In this document: positions 42,854-52,105 of the stretch, piece after piece
Layout: every line of letters starts with the position of its first letter
Numbering within the stretch: position 1 is the stretch's first letter
Origin: Candidatus Kuenenia stuttgartensis
GTDB taxonomy: Bacteria > Gemmatimonadota > Gemmatimonadetes > Gemmatimonadales > Gemmatimonadaceae
Direction of reading: 5' to 3'
DNA: 64,000 nt
NCBI GenBank assembly: GCA_943330235.2
Contig: CALQGY020000002.1
Location: forward strand, 1-64,000
Made by a program: the position numbers and the translations under genes
Notes under the pieces: model-generated
The model's database searches: none
Told to the model about the DNA's origin: nothing
The model's input: the letters and a program-made list of their open reading frames with translations, nothing else

Positions 42854-45412
42854 TTACACGCCGATCAGCTCTTCAATCGCGGCGTTGGTGTGGCGTCCGC
42901 TGTCCACCAGTGCGATGCTGAGCACATCGCGCAACGTCTCCACCGGATGGAATGTCAGCAGCTGACGCACTTCTTCCGGCACATCCTCAAGATCCGCCTC
43001 GTTGGCCTTCGGGAGAATGATCTCCTTGATACCCGCGCGGTGTGCGCCAAGCACCTTTTCCTTCACGCCGCCAATGGGGAGTACGCGACCACGCAGCGTG
43101 ATCTCACCCGTCATCGCCACGTCGCGCCGCACCTTGCGGTTGGACATTTCGCTGACCAACGCGAGCGCGATGGCGATGCCCGCACTGGGCCCGTCCTTCG
43201 GAATGGCCCCCGCCGGCACGTGAATGTGCGCTTCACTGGCTGAGGCCACGCGGTCGGCCGGAATCCCCAGCGACTCGGCGTTGTTCGTCGCGTAGGTGAG
43301 CGCGGCGCGCGCACTCTCCTTCATCACGTCGCCCAACTGTCCCGTCAGAATCAGCGAGATCGGTCCGACGCGCAGGGACTCCCCGTCCTCATCCTTTCGC
43401 GGACGCGTGGAGCCGCGGCGGATACTCGCCTCAACGAACATGATGTCACCACCCATCGGCGTGTAGTACATGCCGGTGGAGATACCCACCTCGTCGTGCT
43501 CAGCCGCACGCTCTGGATGCACGCGCGGGCGTCCCAGCAGTTCGCGCACTTCTTCGGCGCTGATGATCTTGTCATCAATCGCCGCCGTGTCACCCATGGC
43601 CACACGACGCGCGACCTTGCGTGAAACGGCGCCGAGCTGCCGTTCGAGTTGACGGACGCCGCTCTCGCGGGTGTACTCGCTGATCACCTTCATGACCGCT
43701 TCGTCCGTGAACGAGAGTTCACGTCCAGCGAGTCCCGATTCCTCAAGCTGACGCGGAATGAGATACGTCTTCGCGATTTCCTTCTTCTCGCGCTCCGTGT
43801 AGCCGCTGAACTCCACCACTTCCATGCGGTCCAGCAGCGGACCGGGAATGTTCTGGATGAAGTTAGACGTCGCGATGAACAGCACTTCGCTTAAGTCAAA
43901 CGGCACGCCGAGGTAGTGATCGGTGAACGAATCATTCTGTGCCGGATCGAGCACTTCCAGCAGCGCGCTGGAGGGATCGCCCTGATACGACTGCCCGAGC
44001 TTGTCGACTTCGTCCAGCAAGAAAACGGGGTTCTTCGTACCGGCTTGCTTCATCCCCTGAATGATGCGGCCGGGCATGGCGCCCACGTAGGTGCGACGGT
44101 GGCCGCGAATGTCGGCTTCGTCACGCGCGCCGCCCAGTGATACACGCACATACTCGCGCCCGAGCGAACGGGCAATGGACTTGGCGATGGACGTCTTGCC
44201 GACGCCCGGCGGTCCGTTGAAGAGCAGGATCGGACCACGCGCCATCGCGCGCGCTTTCGCTTCGCGCGTGTCGGTAATGGGACGATCCGTCTCGCTGCTG
44301 CTCGTCGCGGGCGCCGGTTCGGCGCCATCCCCCTTGAGCTTCGCCGCCGGGAACTCGCCGGTTGTTGCAATTTCGTCGGCCACCTGACGCGCACGAAGGT
44401 GACGCACCGCCAGAAATTCGAGGATGCGATCCTTCACGTCCTTGAGGCCGTAGTGGTCCTCCTCAAGCACCTCACCGGCCCGCGCGAGATCCAGATGATC
44501 ATCCGAGCGCTTGCTCCACGGCAGTTCGGCAATCCACTCTAGATAGGTGCGGATGACCTGCGCTTCCATGGACTCGCGTCCCGCACGCTCAAGGCGTCCG
44601 ATCTCGCGCTCCACTTCTGCGCGCGCTTCCTTGGGCAGTTCAAGCTTCGTGAGCTTCTCACGCAGCTCGGTGATTTCCTTGGACTGATCGTCGTCGCCCA
44701 GCTCCTTCTGGATGGCCTTGAGCTGCTCGCGCAGAAACATCTCGCGCTGCCGTTCTCCGAGCTCTTCCTGGACCTGCGACTTGATGTCTTCCTGCGCCTC
44801 CAGCAGCCCGATCTGGCGCTGCACATGCACGAGCACTCGGCGAAGCCGCTCCTCGACGGAGAGCGTTTCCAGCAGCCCCTGCTTTTCCGGCACGGTCAGC
44901 TCGATGTAGCCGGCGACGAGGTCGGAGAACTTGCCGGGATCGTCGACGGAGTCGAGCACCTGATGCACGACCTCTTCCGGCAGTCCCCGCTTCTCACCGA
45001 GCTCGGCCGCGCGTTCGCGGGCTTCTTTGTGGAGCGCCTCGAACGCTGGATCCTTCGGGTCAAGCGGCATCATCTCTTCGGCAGGCACGATGACCGCGAC
45101 GAGATGACCGTCCTGCTCGGAATAGTGCAGCGCCGTGGCGCGCTGCTCGCCTTGCAGCAGCAGCTGGACGCCACCGAGCCCGCGTTGGATCTGCCCGATA
45201 CGGGCGATCACGCCGGTGGTGAACAGAATGTCCGAGGTGGGTTCCTCAGAGTTATCACGCTGGGCGACGGCAAAGACCAGCCGATCGCCCTTGACCGCAT
45301 TCTCAATGGCACGCAGGGTGCCGGGGCGGCCCGCCGCGATGGGCGCGGTGATGCCGGGGAACATGACGGTTCCGCGCAGAGGCAGAACGGGGAGAGTCTG
45401 ACGATGGCCCAT
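42854..45412 (-). CDS. lon: ATP-dependent protease Lon
   Basis: 852 aa. N-domain (LPVLPLRGTVMFPG) to about 210, long coiled helices (EELGERQREMFLREQLKAIQKELG), AAA+ domain with Walker A GPPGVGKTSIAKSIARSLG and Walker B FLLDEVDKL, then the protease domain with catalytic Ser in PKDGPSAGIA and the following VKEKVLGAHRAGI lysine. An acidic/Ser-rich insert (KLKGDGAEPAPATSSSETD) lies just before Walker A. It degrades damaged and regulatory proteins. Upstream is a ccctcatgaggg palindrome. Confidence 0.97.
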   Translation of the reverse strand: MGHRQTLPVLPLRGTVMFPGITAPIAAGRPGTLRAIENAVKGDRLVFAVAQRDNSEEPTSDILFTTGVIARIGQIQRGLGGVQLLLQGEQRATALHYSEQDGHLVAVIVPAEEMMPLDPKDPAFEALHKEARERAAELGEKRGLPEEVVHQVLDSVDDPGKFSDLVAGYIELTVPEKQGLLETLSVEERLRRVLVHVQRQIGLLEAQEDIKSQVQEELGERQREMFLREQLKAIQKELGDDDQSKEITELREKLTKLELPKEARAEVEREIGRLERAGRESMEAQVIRTYLEWIAELPWSKRSDDHLDLARAGEVLEEDHYGLKDVKDRILEFLAVRHLRARQVADEIATTGEFPAAKLKGDGAEPAPATSSSETDRPITDTREAKARAMARGPILLFNGPPGVGKTSIAKSIARSLGREYVRVSLGGARDEADIRGHRRTYVGAMPGRIIQGMKQAGTKNPVFLLDEVDKLGQSYQGDPSSALLEVLDPAQNDSFTDHYLGVPFDLSEVLFIATSNFIQNIPGPLLDRMEVVEFSGYTEREKKEIAKTYLIPRQLEESGLAGRELSFTDEAVMKVISEYTRESGVRQLERQLGAVSRKVARRVAMGDTAAIDDKIISAEEVRELLGRPRVHPERAAEHDEVGISTGMYYTPMGGDIMFVEASIRRGSTRPRKDEDGESLRVGPISLILTGQLGDVMKESARAALTYATNNAESLGIPADRVASASEAHIHVPAGAIPKDGPSAGIAIALALVSEMSNRKVRRDVAMTGEITLRGRVLPIGGVKEKVLGAHRAGIKEIILPKANEADLEDVPEEVRQLLTFHPVETLRDVLSIALVDSGRHTNAAIEELIGV

Positions 45413-45443
45413 AATGAACGATTCCTGTCGAAAGGAGGAGATA

Positions 45444-45455
45444 CCCTCATGAGGG
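45444..45455. promoter_or_regulatory. 12-base palindrome upstream of lon
   Basis: ccctcatgaggg lies about 30 bases before the lon start in the divergent region. It is a perfect palindrome that could be an operator; it is not a CIRCE or HAIR consensus. Confidence 0.3.
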
Positions 45456-45556
45456 CACGTTTCGCACCGTCGGGTTTACGCCATCGCGGCAGTCTTTGCA
45501 ACTTATTGCTGACCGCCTGACGTACGGAATGTCGGTTGACTGCCGGGACGGCCGGA

Positions 45557-47767
45557 ATGTCCCACGCACCGTCCGTCGTTGTCATGCTGTCGCCGCCCCT
45601 AGCTCCGTGCTACACTTCGGAACAGGAACTGGCCCCCTTCGATCCCCAGCGAGTGCCCGACTCAGCCGCCCAATTCTCCGAGGATCTTGAACTCCGCGCG
45701 CACGTCGAACAAGCGCTGAGTGCCACCTATGAGGTGGATCAAGAGATCGGACGCGGTGGGATGGGTATCGTCTATCGGGCGCGCGACAAGCGCTTGAAGC
45801 GCCATGTCGCCATCAAGATTCTGCCGCCCGAACTGTCGTTCCGGCGCGAAGTGCGTTCGCGTTTCCTCCGCGAAGCGGAAACGGCCGCGCAGCTCAGCCA
45901 TCCGAACATCGTCCCCATCTACTCGGTCGACGAGGTTGGGAACCTGGTGTTCTTCGTCATGGCCTGCGTCGACGGGGACAATCTCGCCACGCAGCTCCAG
46001 AAACGCGGACCCCTCCCCATCGACGACACGCGTCGATGGTTACAGGAAGTCGCCGAGGCGCTGGCCTACGCGCATGCGCGCGGGGTGATCCACCGCGACA
46101 TCAAGCCCGACAATATTCTCGTCGATGCCATTGATGGTCGCGCGTTGGTCACCGACTTCGGTATTGCCCGCGCCATCACCGACAGCGGCGACACGCCGAG
46201 ACTGACCGCGACGGGCATCGCGATCGGCACGCCCGCCTACATGTCGCCGGAGCAGGCCTCGGGCGACCGCGACCTTGATGCCCGCAGCGATCTCTACTCG
46301 CTGGGCGTGGTCGCGTATCAAATGCTCGTGGGGGAGCCGCCTTTCATCGGTAACACCACGCCGGCGCTGTTGGTCAAGCATCTGGCCGAAATGCCGGTGC
46401 CCGTCGATCAACGGCGTCACGATGTGCCGCCGGATCTGGCGCGCATCGTCATGCGGTTGCTCGAGAAGTCGCCCGAACAGCGTTTTCAAACGGCCGGCGA
46501 ATTGGTGCAGGCCATGAAGAGCGGCGTGGTCCCGCACACGCCGATCCCCGCCGGCACCATGGGGGGCGAGAAGCCCATCATGTTCAATGGGGCACCCATC
46601 GGTGGCATGCGGCTGCCTGGCGGCTCCACCAATGCATCGGCGAACCGCGGCTACGTTGCGCCCGCCTACTCGTCGCGCACGGGCGTCGCGCCGTCCGTCG
46701 CGGCCCCACTCGCGGGCATGGGCGGCGCGTATCCGCGCCCCATGGCCGACGAGTCCTACGAGCCCGGTCTGGAAGAGCGCGCGCGGTGGGACGTGCCGCA
46801 GGTGCGCAAGTTCCGCAAGTCGCTTGGACCGTACCTCTTCGTGAACGGCGCGTTCGTGTTGGTCAGCGTGTTCGGAAACAGCAACTTCTATAGCGTGACC
46901 ACGATGTGGACCGTGGTCATGGCGTGGAAGTATGCCAAGCTCTGGAGCAACGGCTACGACTGGCATGATGTGCTGCGGCAGCCGCGCGATCGCATGCTGG
47001 GCGAGGTCATCTCCGACTTCGTGGACTCGGTGCACGCCACGTTCAGCCGCAAGAAGCGCGACGAATTGCGCGCGGAAGGACGACTGAACAGCAACCCGTT
47101 GCGCGGAGTGCTGGCGCCCATGGGGCCGACACCGGTTGGTGGGTCGATGGCGCTACGCCCGACCGGCTCGCCGCGTCGAGGATCGGCGCCGTCCGCCGCG
47201 CCGGCGCGCGACGATGAACTCGGGTCGTATCTGAACGCGGTGCGACAGGCGCGCGCAGACCGTGATGAAATCCGGCGACTGCTCGACACCATCCCCGCCG
47301 CCGAACGCGGGCGCATCCCGAATGTCGGGGCGACGGCGGTTGAGCTCGTGCAGCGCATCGAGCTGATGGCCGTCGACGTCGAGCGGAGTGCACGCGACAC
47401 CGGCCCCGATCGGGCGTCCGCGATTGATCGGGAAATCAGCGTGCTGGAGTCGGAAGCCAATCCGCTCGACACGACCAACAGCGAGGCGCGCGTTCGGCGC
47501 TTGGCGCAGCTGCGTCGCGATCGGCGCGCCGTGGTGGACACCGAACGAAAGCTCGAGGTACGTCGCGCGCAAATTGAGAGTTGCCGGATCGCCCTCGAAA
47601 ACATGCGGCTGGATCTGGTTCGCTTGCGGACCGGGAACAGCTCCGTGCAAAGCGTGACCCTGATCGCAGAACAAGCCATGGCCTTGGCGCGTGACGTCGA
47701 TATCGCCGTGGGGGCCGCGGGCGAGGTGCGCGACCTGACGTCCGTCCGCTCCACGTTGCCTGCGTAG
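45557..47767 (+). CDS. Ser/Thr protein kinase with 2TM and coiled-coil tail (kinase 1)
   Basis: 736 aa from ATG 45557 (MSHAPSVVV); the track start at 45536 is a TTG. The Hanks-type kinase domain is at about 55-320: P-loop GRGGMGIVYRARD, lysine VAIKIL, HRDIKPDNILV, DFGIARAI, MSPEQASGD. After a flexible linker comes a 2TM-domain-like region (FRKSLGPYLFVNGAFVLVSVF ... WTVVMAWKYAKLW), then a long C-terminal coiled coil. The intact catalytic residues predict activity. Kinase 2, with the same architecture, starts 40 bases downstream. Confidence 0.93.
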   Translation: MSHAPSVVVMLSPPLAPCYTSEQELAPFDPQRVPDSAAQFSEDLELRAHVEQALSATYEVDQEIGRGGMGIVYRARDKRLKRHVAIKILPPELSFRREVRSRFLREAETAAQLSHPNIVPIYSVDEVGNLVFFVMACVDGDNLATQLQKRGPLPIDDTRRWLQEVAEALAYAHARGVIHRDIKPDNILVDAIDGRALVTDFGIARAITDSGDTPRLTATGIAIGTPAYMSPEQASGDRDLDARSDLYSLGVVAYQMLVGEPPFIGNTTPALLVKHLAEMPVPVDQRRHDVPPDLARIVMRLLEKSPEQRFQTAGELVQAMKSGVVPHTPIPAGTMGGEKPIMFNGAPIGGMRLPGGSTNASANRGYVAPAYSSRTGVAPSVAAPLAGMGGAYPRPMADESYEPGLEERARWDVPQVRKFRKSLGPYLFVNGAFVLVSVFGNSNFYSVTTMWTVVMAWKYAKLWSNGYDWHDVLRQPRDRMLGEVISDFVDSVHATFSRKKRDELRAEGRLNSNPLRGVLAPMGPTPVGGSMALRPTGSPRRGSAPSAAPARDDELGSYLNAVRQARADRDEIRRLLDTIPAAERGRIPNVGATAVELVQRIELMAVDVERSARDTGPDRASAIDREISVLESEANPLDTTNSEARVRRLAQLRRDRRAVVDTERKLEVRRAQIESCRIALENMRLDLVRLRTGNSSVQSVTLIAEQAMALARDVDIAVGAAGEVRDLTSVRSTLPA

Positions 47768-47806
47768 TCGCGTGACGTACCCGCGTCGCCCGTATCGAGT
47801 ATTCGC

Positions 47807-49831
47807 ATGACCGACGCACGGCGAGCCGCTGTCAGCGCTGCCAACGCCGCCGACGCAACGCGGCTGCGCGATCGCGTCACGGCCGCCTTCGGCGAGCAGT
47901 ATCTCATCGGCGAGGAGTTGGGCCGCGGCGGAATGGCCGTGGTGTATGCGGCCGAAGACGTGCGGCTCCAGCGACAGGTGGCGCTCAAGGTACTCCCGCC
48001 GGATCTCGCCTTTCGGCTCGATGTGCGCGAGCGCTTCGTGCGCGAGGCGCAGACCGCCGCGCGACTCAATCATCCGCACATCGTGCCCATCTACGCGGTG
48101 CATGAAGACGCCGGCATGGTCTGCTTCGCCATGGGACTCGTGCGCGGTGACAGCGTCGCGGCGCGACTCGTGCGGGATCCCCGTCCGCCGTTCGAGTTCG
48201 TCGCGTCGGTGCTTGAGCAGACCGCCGACGCGCTCGCGTACGCCCACGCGTGCGGCGTGGTGCACCGTGATGTGAAGCCCGATAACATCCTGCTCGACAG
48301 CGAGTCCGGGCGCGCCATGGTGACCGACTTCGGCATTGCCCGCGCCGCCGAGGGCGGGTCGCGGCTCACGCAGACCGGCGTCGCCGTCGGCACACCGGCG
48401 TTTATGAGTCCGGAGCAGGCCACCGGCGACAAAGAGGTCGACGGACGCAGCGACGTCTACTCGTTGGGGGTGGTTGGCTTTTTGATGCTGGCCGGGCGGT
48501 TGCCGTTCGAGGCCAGCACCACGCCCGCCATGCTGCTCAAGCATGTCAGCGAATCGCCGCCGCCCCTCGCCTCAATGCGGCCCGATGCGCCGCGGGCCTT
48601 GGTTGGCATTCTCGAACGCTGTCTGGCCAAACGTCCGGCTGATCGCTGGGAGAGCGCGCTGGCGTTGCGCGATGCGCTTCGGCGTGTGCAGCGGGACGGG
48701 TCGCTCCGTGCGGATCGCAGCGCTGCGGCGTCGGGCTATACGCCTCAGCCGGTCGTGCCCGCGCTCCCGCGCGTGCGCGATGAGCAGATCGACCGCGACC
48801 GCGACCGCGATCGCGACCGAGATCGGGGCCGCATGGAGCGCGCGTATGCCGAGAAGGCTGGACATCGCGCCGAAGACTGGGCACCTCGCGCCATCGCGTA
48901 CGCGCCGCAGCACGGCGAGGCGGATGGCGGCGCGCGCATCGACCGGCTGTCCGATCAGCACGCTCCATCGCACCATTCGCCGACGGGGCGCGCGGAGCGT
49001 ATTGCGCGAACCGCCCCAGCGTTCAAACGACATCTCACGTGGGTGCTGGGGAGCGCCATCGTGGGGGGCGGTACGTTTGCGATTGGTGCGTCGCTCAGTC
49101 TTCCCGCTCTGGTCGTCCCGTTTATCGCGAGCGTACTGGTCGGCATCGCCAGCACGCAGATGCTGATGATGGACTTCCTCAAGCTGCGTCGGCTCGGTGT
49201 GACGCCGAGCGAGGCGCTGGGCGACGGGTGGAAGGCCATCGCGGCGCGCGCCGATGATCGACCCCGCAGTGCGCTGGTGGCGGAGGCGCTGGAACGCGTC
49301 GCGGGCCCTGCGGTCCTGCAGTCGAGGCATGGCAGCACCGTTCGCAACGCGGTCGACGACCGCCTGAGCATTCGCGAGACGGCGGCGCGGTTGTCGGCGG
49401 CAGACAAGGCCATGGTGCCCGACGTGGAACCGACCGCCGAGGCGCTGCTCGAGCGCATCGGGTCGTTGGCCGGTGGATTGGAGCGGCTCGAACGCGACGT
49501 GCCTGGCGAGGCGATGGCGCAGCTGGACGCGCGCATTGCGATGACGCGCGCCGAGCCGGAACACGCGCCGGACCGCGAGCGCCGGCTGACGTTACTGACG
49601 CGTCAGCAGGCGTCGTTGCAGGAATTGCTCGATCGGCGTGGCACCATGCAACGCCAACTCGAGAGCGCATCGGTCGCGCTCCGCTCCCTGCGCTTCGATC
49701 TGGTGAAGTTGCAAACGTTGGGTGTCGGGTCGGCGATGCGCGACGACACGCAGGCCACGCAGGAGGCGCGCGCGGTGTCGGCGGACATCCGGCGTGCGCT
49801 GGAAGCCGCCGAGGAAGTGCGCGCGCTCTAG
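47807..49831 (+). CDS. Ser/Thr protein kinase with 2TM and coiled-coil tail (kinase 2)
   Basis: 674 aa. Kinase domain at about 25-290: GRGGMAVVYAAED, VALKVL, HRDVKPDNILL, DFGIARAAEGG and MSPEQATGDKEVDGRSDVYS. The linker contains a DRDRDRDRDRDR tract from a 6-base repeat (48791-48826). Two hydrophobic helices follow (WVLGSAIVGGGTFAIGASL; ALVVPFIASVLVGIAST), then a helical C-terminus (LLERIGSLAGGLERLERDV ... LQELLDRRGTMQRQLESA). It pairs with kinase 1. Its TAG lies in a 13-base tandem repeat. Confidence 0.93.
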   Translation: MTDARRAAVSAANAADATRLRDRVTAAFGEQYLIGEELGRGGMAVVYAAEDVRLQRQVALKVLPPDLAFRLDVRERFVREAQTAARLNHPHIVPIYAVHEDAGMVCFAMGLVRGDSVAARLVRDPRPPFEFVASVLEQTADALAYAHACGVVHRDVKPDNILLDSESGRAMVTDFGIARAAEGGSRLTQTGVAVGTPAFMSPEQATGDKEVDGRSDVYSLGVVGFLMLAGRLPFEASTTPAMLLKHVSESPPPLASMRPDAPRALVGILERCLAKRPADRWESALALRDALRRVQRDGSLRADRSAAASGYTPQPVVPALPRVRDEQIDRDRDRDRDRDRGRMERAYAEKAGHRAEDWAPRAIAYAPQHGEADGGARIDRLSDQHAPSHHSPTGRAERIARTAPAFKRHLTWVLGSAIVGGGTFAIGASLSLPALVVPFIASVLVGIASTQMLMMDFLKLRRLGVTPSEALGDGWKAIAARADDRPRSALVAEALERVAGPAVLQSRHGSTVRNAVDDRLSIRETAARLSAADKAMVPDVEPTAEALLERIGSLAGGLERLERDVPGEAMAQLDARIAMTRAEPEHAPDRERRLTLLTRQQASLQELLDRRGTMQRQLESASVALRSLRFDLVKLQTLGVGSAMRDDTQATQEARAVSADIRRALEAAEEVRAL

Positions 49832-49894
49832 GGCGCTACGCGAGGGCGCTAGGCTAGGGCGCTAGGCTAGGGTGCCACGCGAGGGCGCTAGGCC
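49830..49894. repeat. 13-base tandem repeat (5 units) spanning two convergent stop codons
   Basis: Units agggcgctacgcg, agggcgctaggct (twice), agggtgccacgcg and agggcgctaggcc follow each other without gaps. The first unit contains part of the kinase 2 stop and the last contains the stop of the minus-strand TPR gene. Confidence 0.92.
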
Positions 49895-50199
49895 CAGTCG
49901 TCCAAGCGCGACTCCAAGTCGCCCACGAGCGCGCCATGCCCGTGCCGATGGGCGGCGTCGATGCCGCGCTGCGCCGCCACACGCGCCTCGTCCGTGCGTC
50001 CGAGCACATGGAGCACGTCGGCGTAGCGCAGCCACCCGTTCCCTTCGTCGTCGTGGCGCGCCAGATAAGCCGCGAGTTCGCGCTCGCCTTCGGCGTGTTC
50101 GCCGGCTTTGAGGAGCTCGTTCGCGAGGCCGAAGCGGGCCAGCGGATTTTCGGGCTGCTTCGCCACGAGGGCGCGCATCGCGGCAAGTCGATCAATCAT
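49888..50199 (-). CDS. Small TPR-like protein
   Basis: 103 aa made of helix pairs: MRALVAKQPENPLARFGLANELLKAGEHAEGERELAAYL, then GWLRYADVLHVLGRTDEARVAAQRGIDAA. About two and a half TPR-like repeats. It is encoded at the end of a minus-strand group (zinc ribbon - hydrolase - TPR) and overlaps the hydrolase by 8 bases. Likely a small interaction module. Confidence 0.8.
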   Translation of the reverse strand: MIDRLAAMRALVAKQPENPLARFGLANELLKAGEHAEGERELAAYLARHDDEGNGWLRYADVLHVLGRTDEARVAAQRGIDAAHRHGHGALVGDLESRLDDWA

Positions 50200-51082
50200 C
50201 GGGAGACTCTGAAGATGGAGTGGGGAGCGGGCGCGTCAGCAGTTCCGTGATGAGCGCGCCCAGTTGGTCCGGCGCTTCCTCGGGGGCCACGTGCGCGACG
50301 CCGGGAAGCCGGTGGATGGACAGGGCGCCCCGCGTCGCGGCGGCGAGTGCTGTCGTGAGTCGCGCGGTCCGCGATTCGCTGCGCAGCGGATCGAGCCGGC
50401 CAACCGCTAGCAGGACCGGGCCATGCAGTGCGCCAGGTTGCAGGGCGCTGACGGTATCGGCGCGCGAGGCGCGAAGGGCGGCCAGCTGCGCGCAGGCCGC
50501 GTCCCGCCCGTCGCGCGTGCGAAAGCCCCGCAGATACACGTCAAGCGAATGGGCCCCGCGATCGCGCTGCGCGTAGGCGGGCAGGAGTGACGCGTGCAAC
50601 GCCGAGGCCAGCCAACCCGGCGCCAACCATCGCCACAGGGGGAGCAGCGCGGCGATACGCGCCAGCCTCCCGCTGATCATGGCGTCGCGCGGCGTATCGG
50701 CCAACATGGTGGGATTGATCAGCGCGAGGCGCGCCACCCGCGTGGGCTGGCGCTGCGCGATGGCGGCCGCGACGGCCGCCCCCATACCATGGCCCACCAG
50801 CGAGGCCACCGGTACGCCCATGATGTCCAACAGCTGCGCCACCCGTTCGGCGTGCGCGGCGATGGTCATGGCCGCACCTCCCGGCGGGTCGCTGCGGCCG
50901 TGTCCGAGCAGATCAAGCACCAAGACGCGGTGTCCCTCGGGGAGTCGGGGCAGCAGATCCTGCCACAGATGCGAGGAGGTGAAGGCCCCATGGATGAGGA
51001 CGATCGGCTCGCCGACCCCGCGTGATCCAAACGCGTAGCAGTACATCCGCGCGCCGGCCAGATCGACGAACTCACCGCGCAT
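50192..51082 (-). CDS. Alpha/beta-hydrolase fold protein with Gly in place of the nucleophile Ser
   Basis: 296 aa. Clear fold markers: VLIHGAFTSSHLWQDLLPRL, LVLDLLGHGRSDPP, the elbow SLVGHGMGAAVAAAIA, the acid region LLAVGRLDPLRS and the His region LPGVAHVAPEEAP. At the elbow the usual G-x-S-x-G is G-H-G-M-G, so the catalytic serine is missing. It is probably not a normal esterase; a non-hydrolytic or binding role is possible. Its ATG overlaps the stop of the zinc-ribbon gene (TGATG). Confidence 0.85.
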   Translation of the reverse strand: MRGEFVDLAGARMYCYAFGSRGVGEPIVLIHGAFTSSHLWQDLLPRLPEGHRVLVLDLLGHGRSDPPGGAAMTIAAHAERVAQLLDIMGVPVASLVGHGMGAAVAAAIAQRQPTRVARLALINPTMLADTPRDAMISGRLARIAALLPLWRWLAPGWLASALHASLLPAYAQRDRGAHSLDVYLRGFRTRDGRDAACAQLAALRASRADTVSALQPGALHGPVLLAVGRLDPLRSESRTARLTTALAAATRGALSIHRLPGVAHVAPEEAPDQLGALITELLTRPLPTPSSESPDD

Positions 51083-51294
51083 CAGGAGGTCCCACCCGGA
51101 ATCACGAGGCCGCAGCAGCCGCAGTAACGGTCGGGCACGGCGGACTCGGCGGATGGTGCGCCGTCCAACGTCCCGGTGCGCGATCCACAGCGGGGGCAGC
51201 GGACGGACCGCGCGTGCGCGACGTGGTGCGACGCGGCGGCCGATCCGGACGGGGGCGCCGCGGGGCGCTCGGAGGGCTCATGAGGGGCGGCCAT
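51082..51294 (-). CDS. Small zinc-ribbon-like protein
   Basis: 70 aa from ATG 51294 (MAAPHEPSERPAAPPSG); the ORF-track start is 51333. Two Cys pairs, CPRCGS and CGCCGL, about 30 residues apart would form a zinc ribbon; the rest is disordered. It is translationally coupled to the hydrolase by the TGATG overlap, which supports it being a real gene. Function unknown. Confidence 0.6.
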   Translation of the reverse strand: MAAPHEPSERPAAPPSGSAAASHHVAHARSVRCPRCGSRTGTLDGAPSAESAVPDRYCGCCGLVIPGGTS

Positions 51295-51382
51295 GTCAAC
51301 GCGCAATCTCGGGGCGCGGCGCCGCACGGACAAGCGACGGCAGTGGCTGGCGTGGCTTCATTCGATGGATGGCCGAAACGCA

Positions 51383-51412
51383 ACACGGGGGCGCCGTATG
51401 GCGCCCCCGTGT
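51383..51412. terminator. 13-bp hairpin terminator
   Basis: acacgggggcgcc - gtat - ggcgcccccgtgt, a perfect stem with a 4-base loop downstream of the LTxxQ protein gene and upstream of the zinc-ribbon gene. Confidence 0.8.
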
Positions 51413-51467
51413 GACCAGCGATGTCGTCGACGAACCGTGCTTGCCGACGAGGTGGTGCGTGTGACGC

Positions 51468-51860
51468 TTAGAGTCCGCCGCGACCGCGGCCCTGCGGCAT
51501 CGCGGCGAGGTTCTTGTCAAACGTGGCCTGTCCTTCGGCGTTCAGCAGCGCCTTGAGCGCCTTGTTCCGATCGGCGTTCATTTCGGCCATCTTGGCCTGA
51601 CCTTCCGGCGAACGCATGTCGACGCCAGCCGCACGGGCCTCGGCCTGCTTCTTCGTCGCGTTCATCATGATGGTGTCGGCCTGCGCGGACTGCGCCGGCG
51701 TGAGCGTGATGCCGGCGAACAGCTGCTCCTTCTGACGCGCCATACGCTGCTCGGGGGTCATCTGCATGCCACCACCGCCACCACCGCCACCCTGCGCGTA
51801 GAGGGGAGCTGCAACCGCGAGCGACGCGGCGACTACGAGGATGCGAAGGGATGTCTTCAT
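51468..51860 (-). CDS. Periplasmic LTxxQ-motif protein (Spy/CpxP-like)
   Basis: 130 aa from ATG 51860 (MKTSLRILVVAASLAVAAPLYAQ, signal peptide). A Gly-rich spacer (GGGGGGGG), then Gln/Met-rich helices with ITLTPAQSAQADTIMM, a single LTxxQ motif, and a long charged helix (MAEMNADRNKALKALLNAEGQATFDKNL). The LTxxQ family includes Spy and CpxP, periplasmic chaperone and stress proteins. A diverged dyad (tgatag-N9-ctatca, 51932-51952) lies upstream. Confidence 0.75.
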   Translation of the reverse strand: MKTSLRILVVAASLAVAAPLYAQGGGGGGGGMQMTPEQRMARQKEQLFAGITLTPAQSAQADTIMMNATKKQAEARAAGVDMRSPEGQAKMAEMNADRNKALKALLNAEGQATFDKNLAAMPQGRGRGGL

Positions 51861-51931
51861 CGGTAGGGTCCTGAGGTGGGGTCGTCCGGCACGGACATCC
51901 ACGCATTCGCGCGGCGGCACTTACCTCAACA

Positions 51932-51952
51932 TGATAGACGCGGAACCTATCA
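51932..51952. promoter_or_regulatory. Operator-like dyad between LTxxQ and unknown genes
   Basis: tgatag - 9 bases - ctatca in the 245-base divergent region. The region is more AT-rich than its surroundings, and a second loose dyad of gcatgcg/ccgcatgc runs nearby. Promoters of both genes presumably lie here; no -35/-10 pair is clear. Confidence 0.35.
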
Positions 51953-52105
51953 AAAGCGTTAACAGGTTATGCGCATGCGAAAGGGCATTGACGACAGGCT
52001 CCGCATGCCGAAAAGTGGAAAATTCGGTGATCAGAAGGCGCCCCGCGCAGGGAAACTGGCGCGAGACTCTAGCGAAATGCCCGCCACGTCGTAAGATAGC
52101 CCTCT

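Noticed and set aside
45444-45455. CIRCE or HAIR heat-shock operator upstream of lon
   Set aside because: The palindrome ccctcatgaggg matches neither consensus; kept only as an unspecified dyad.
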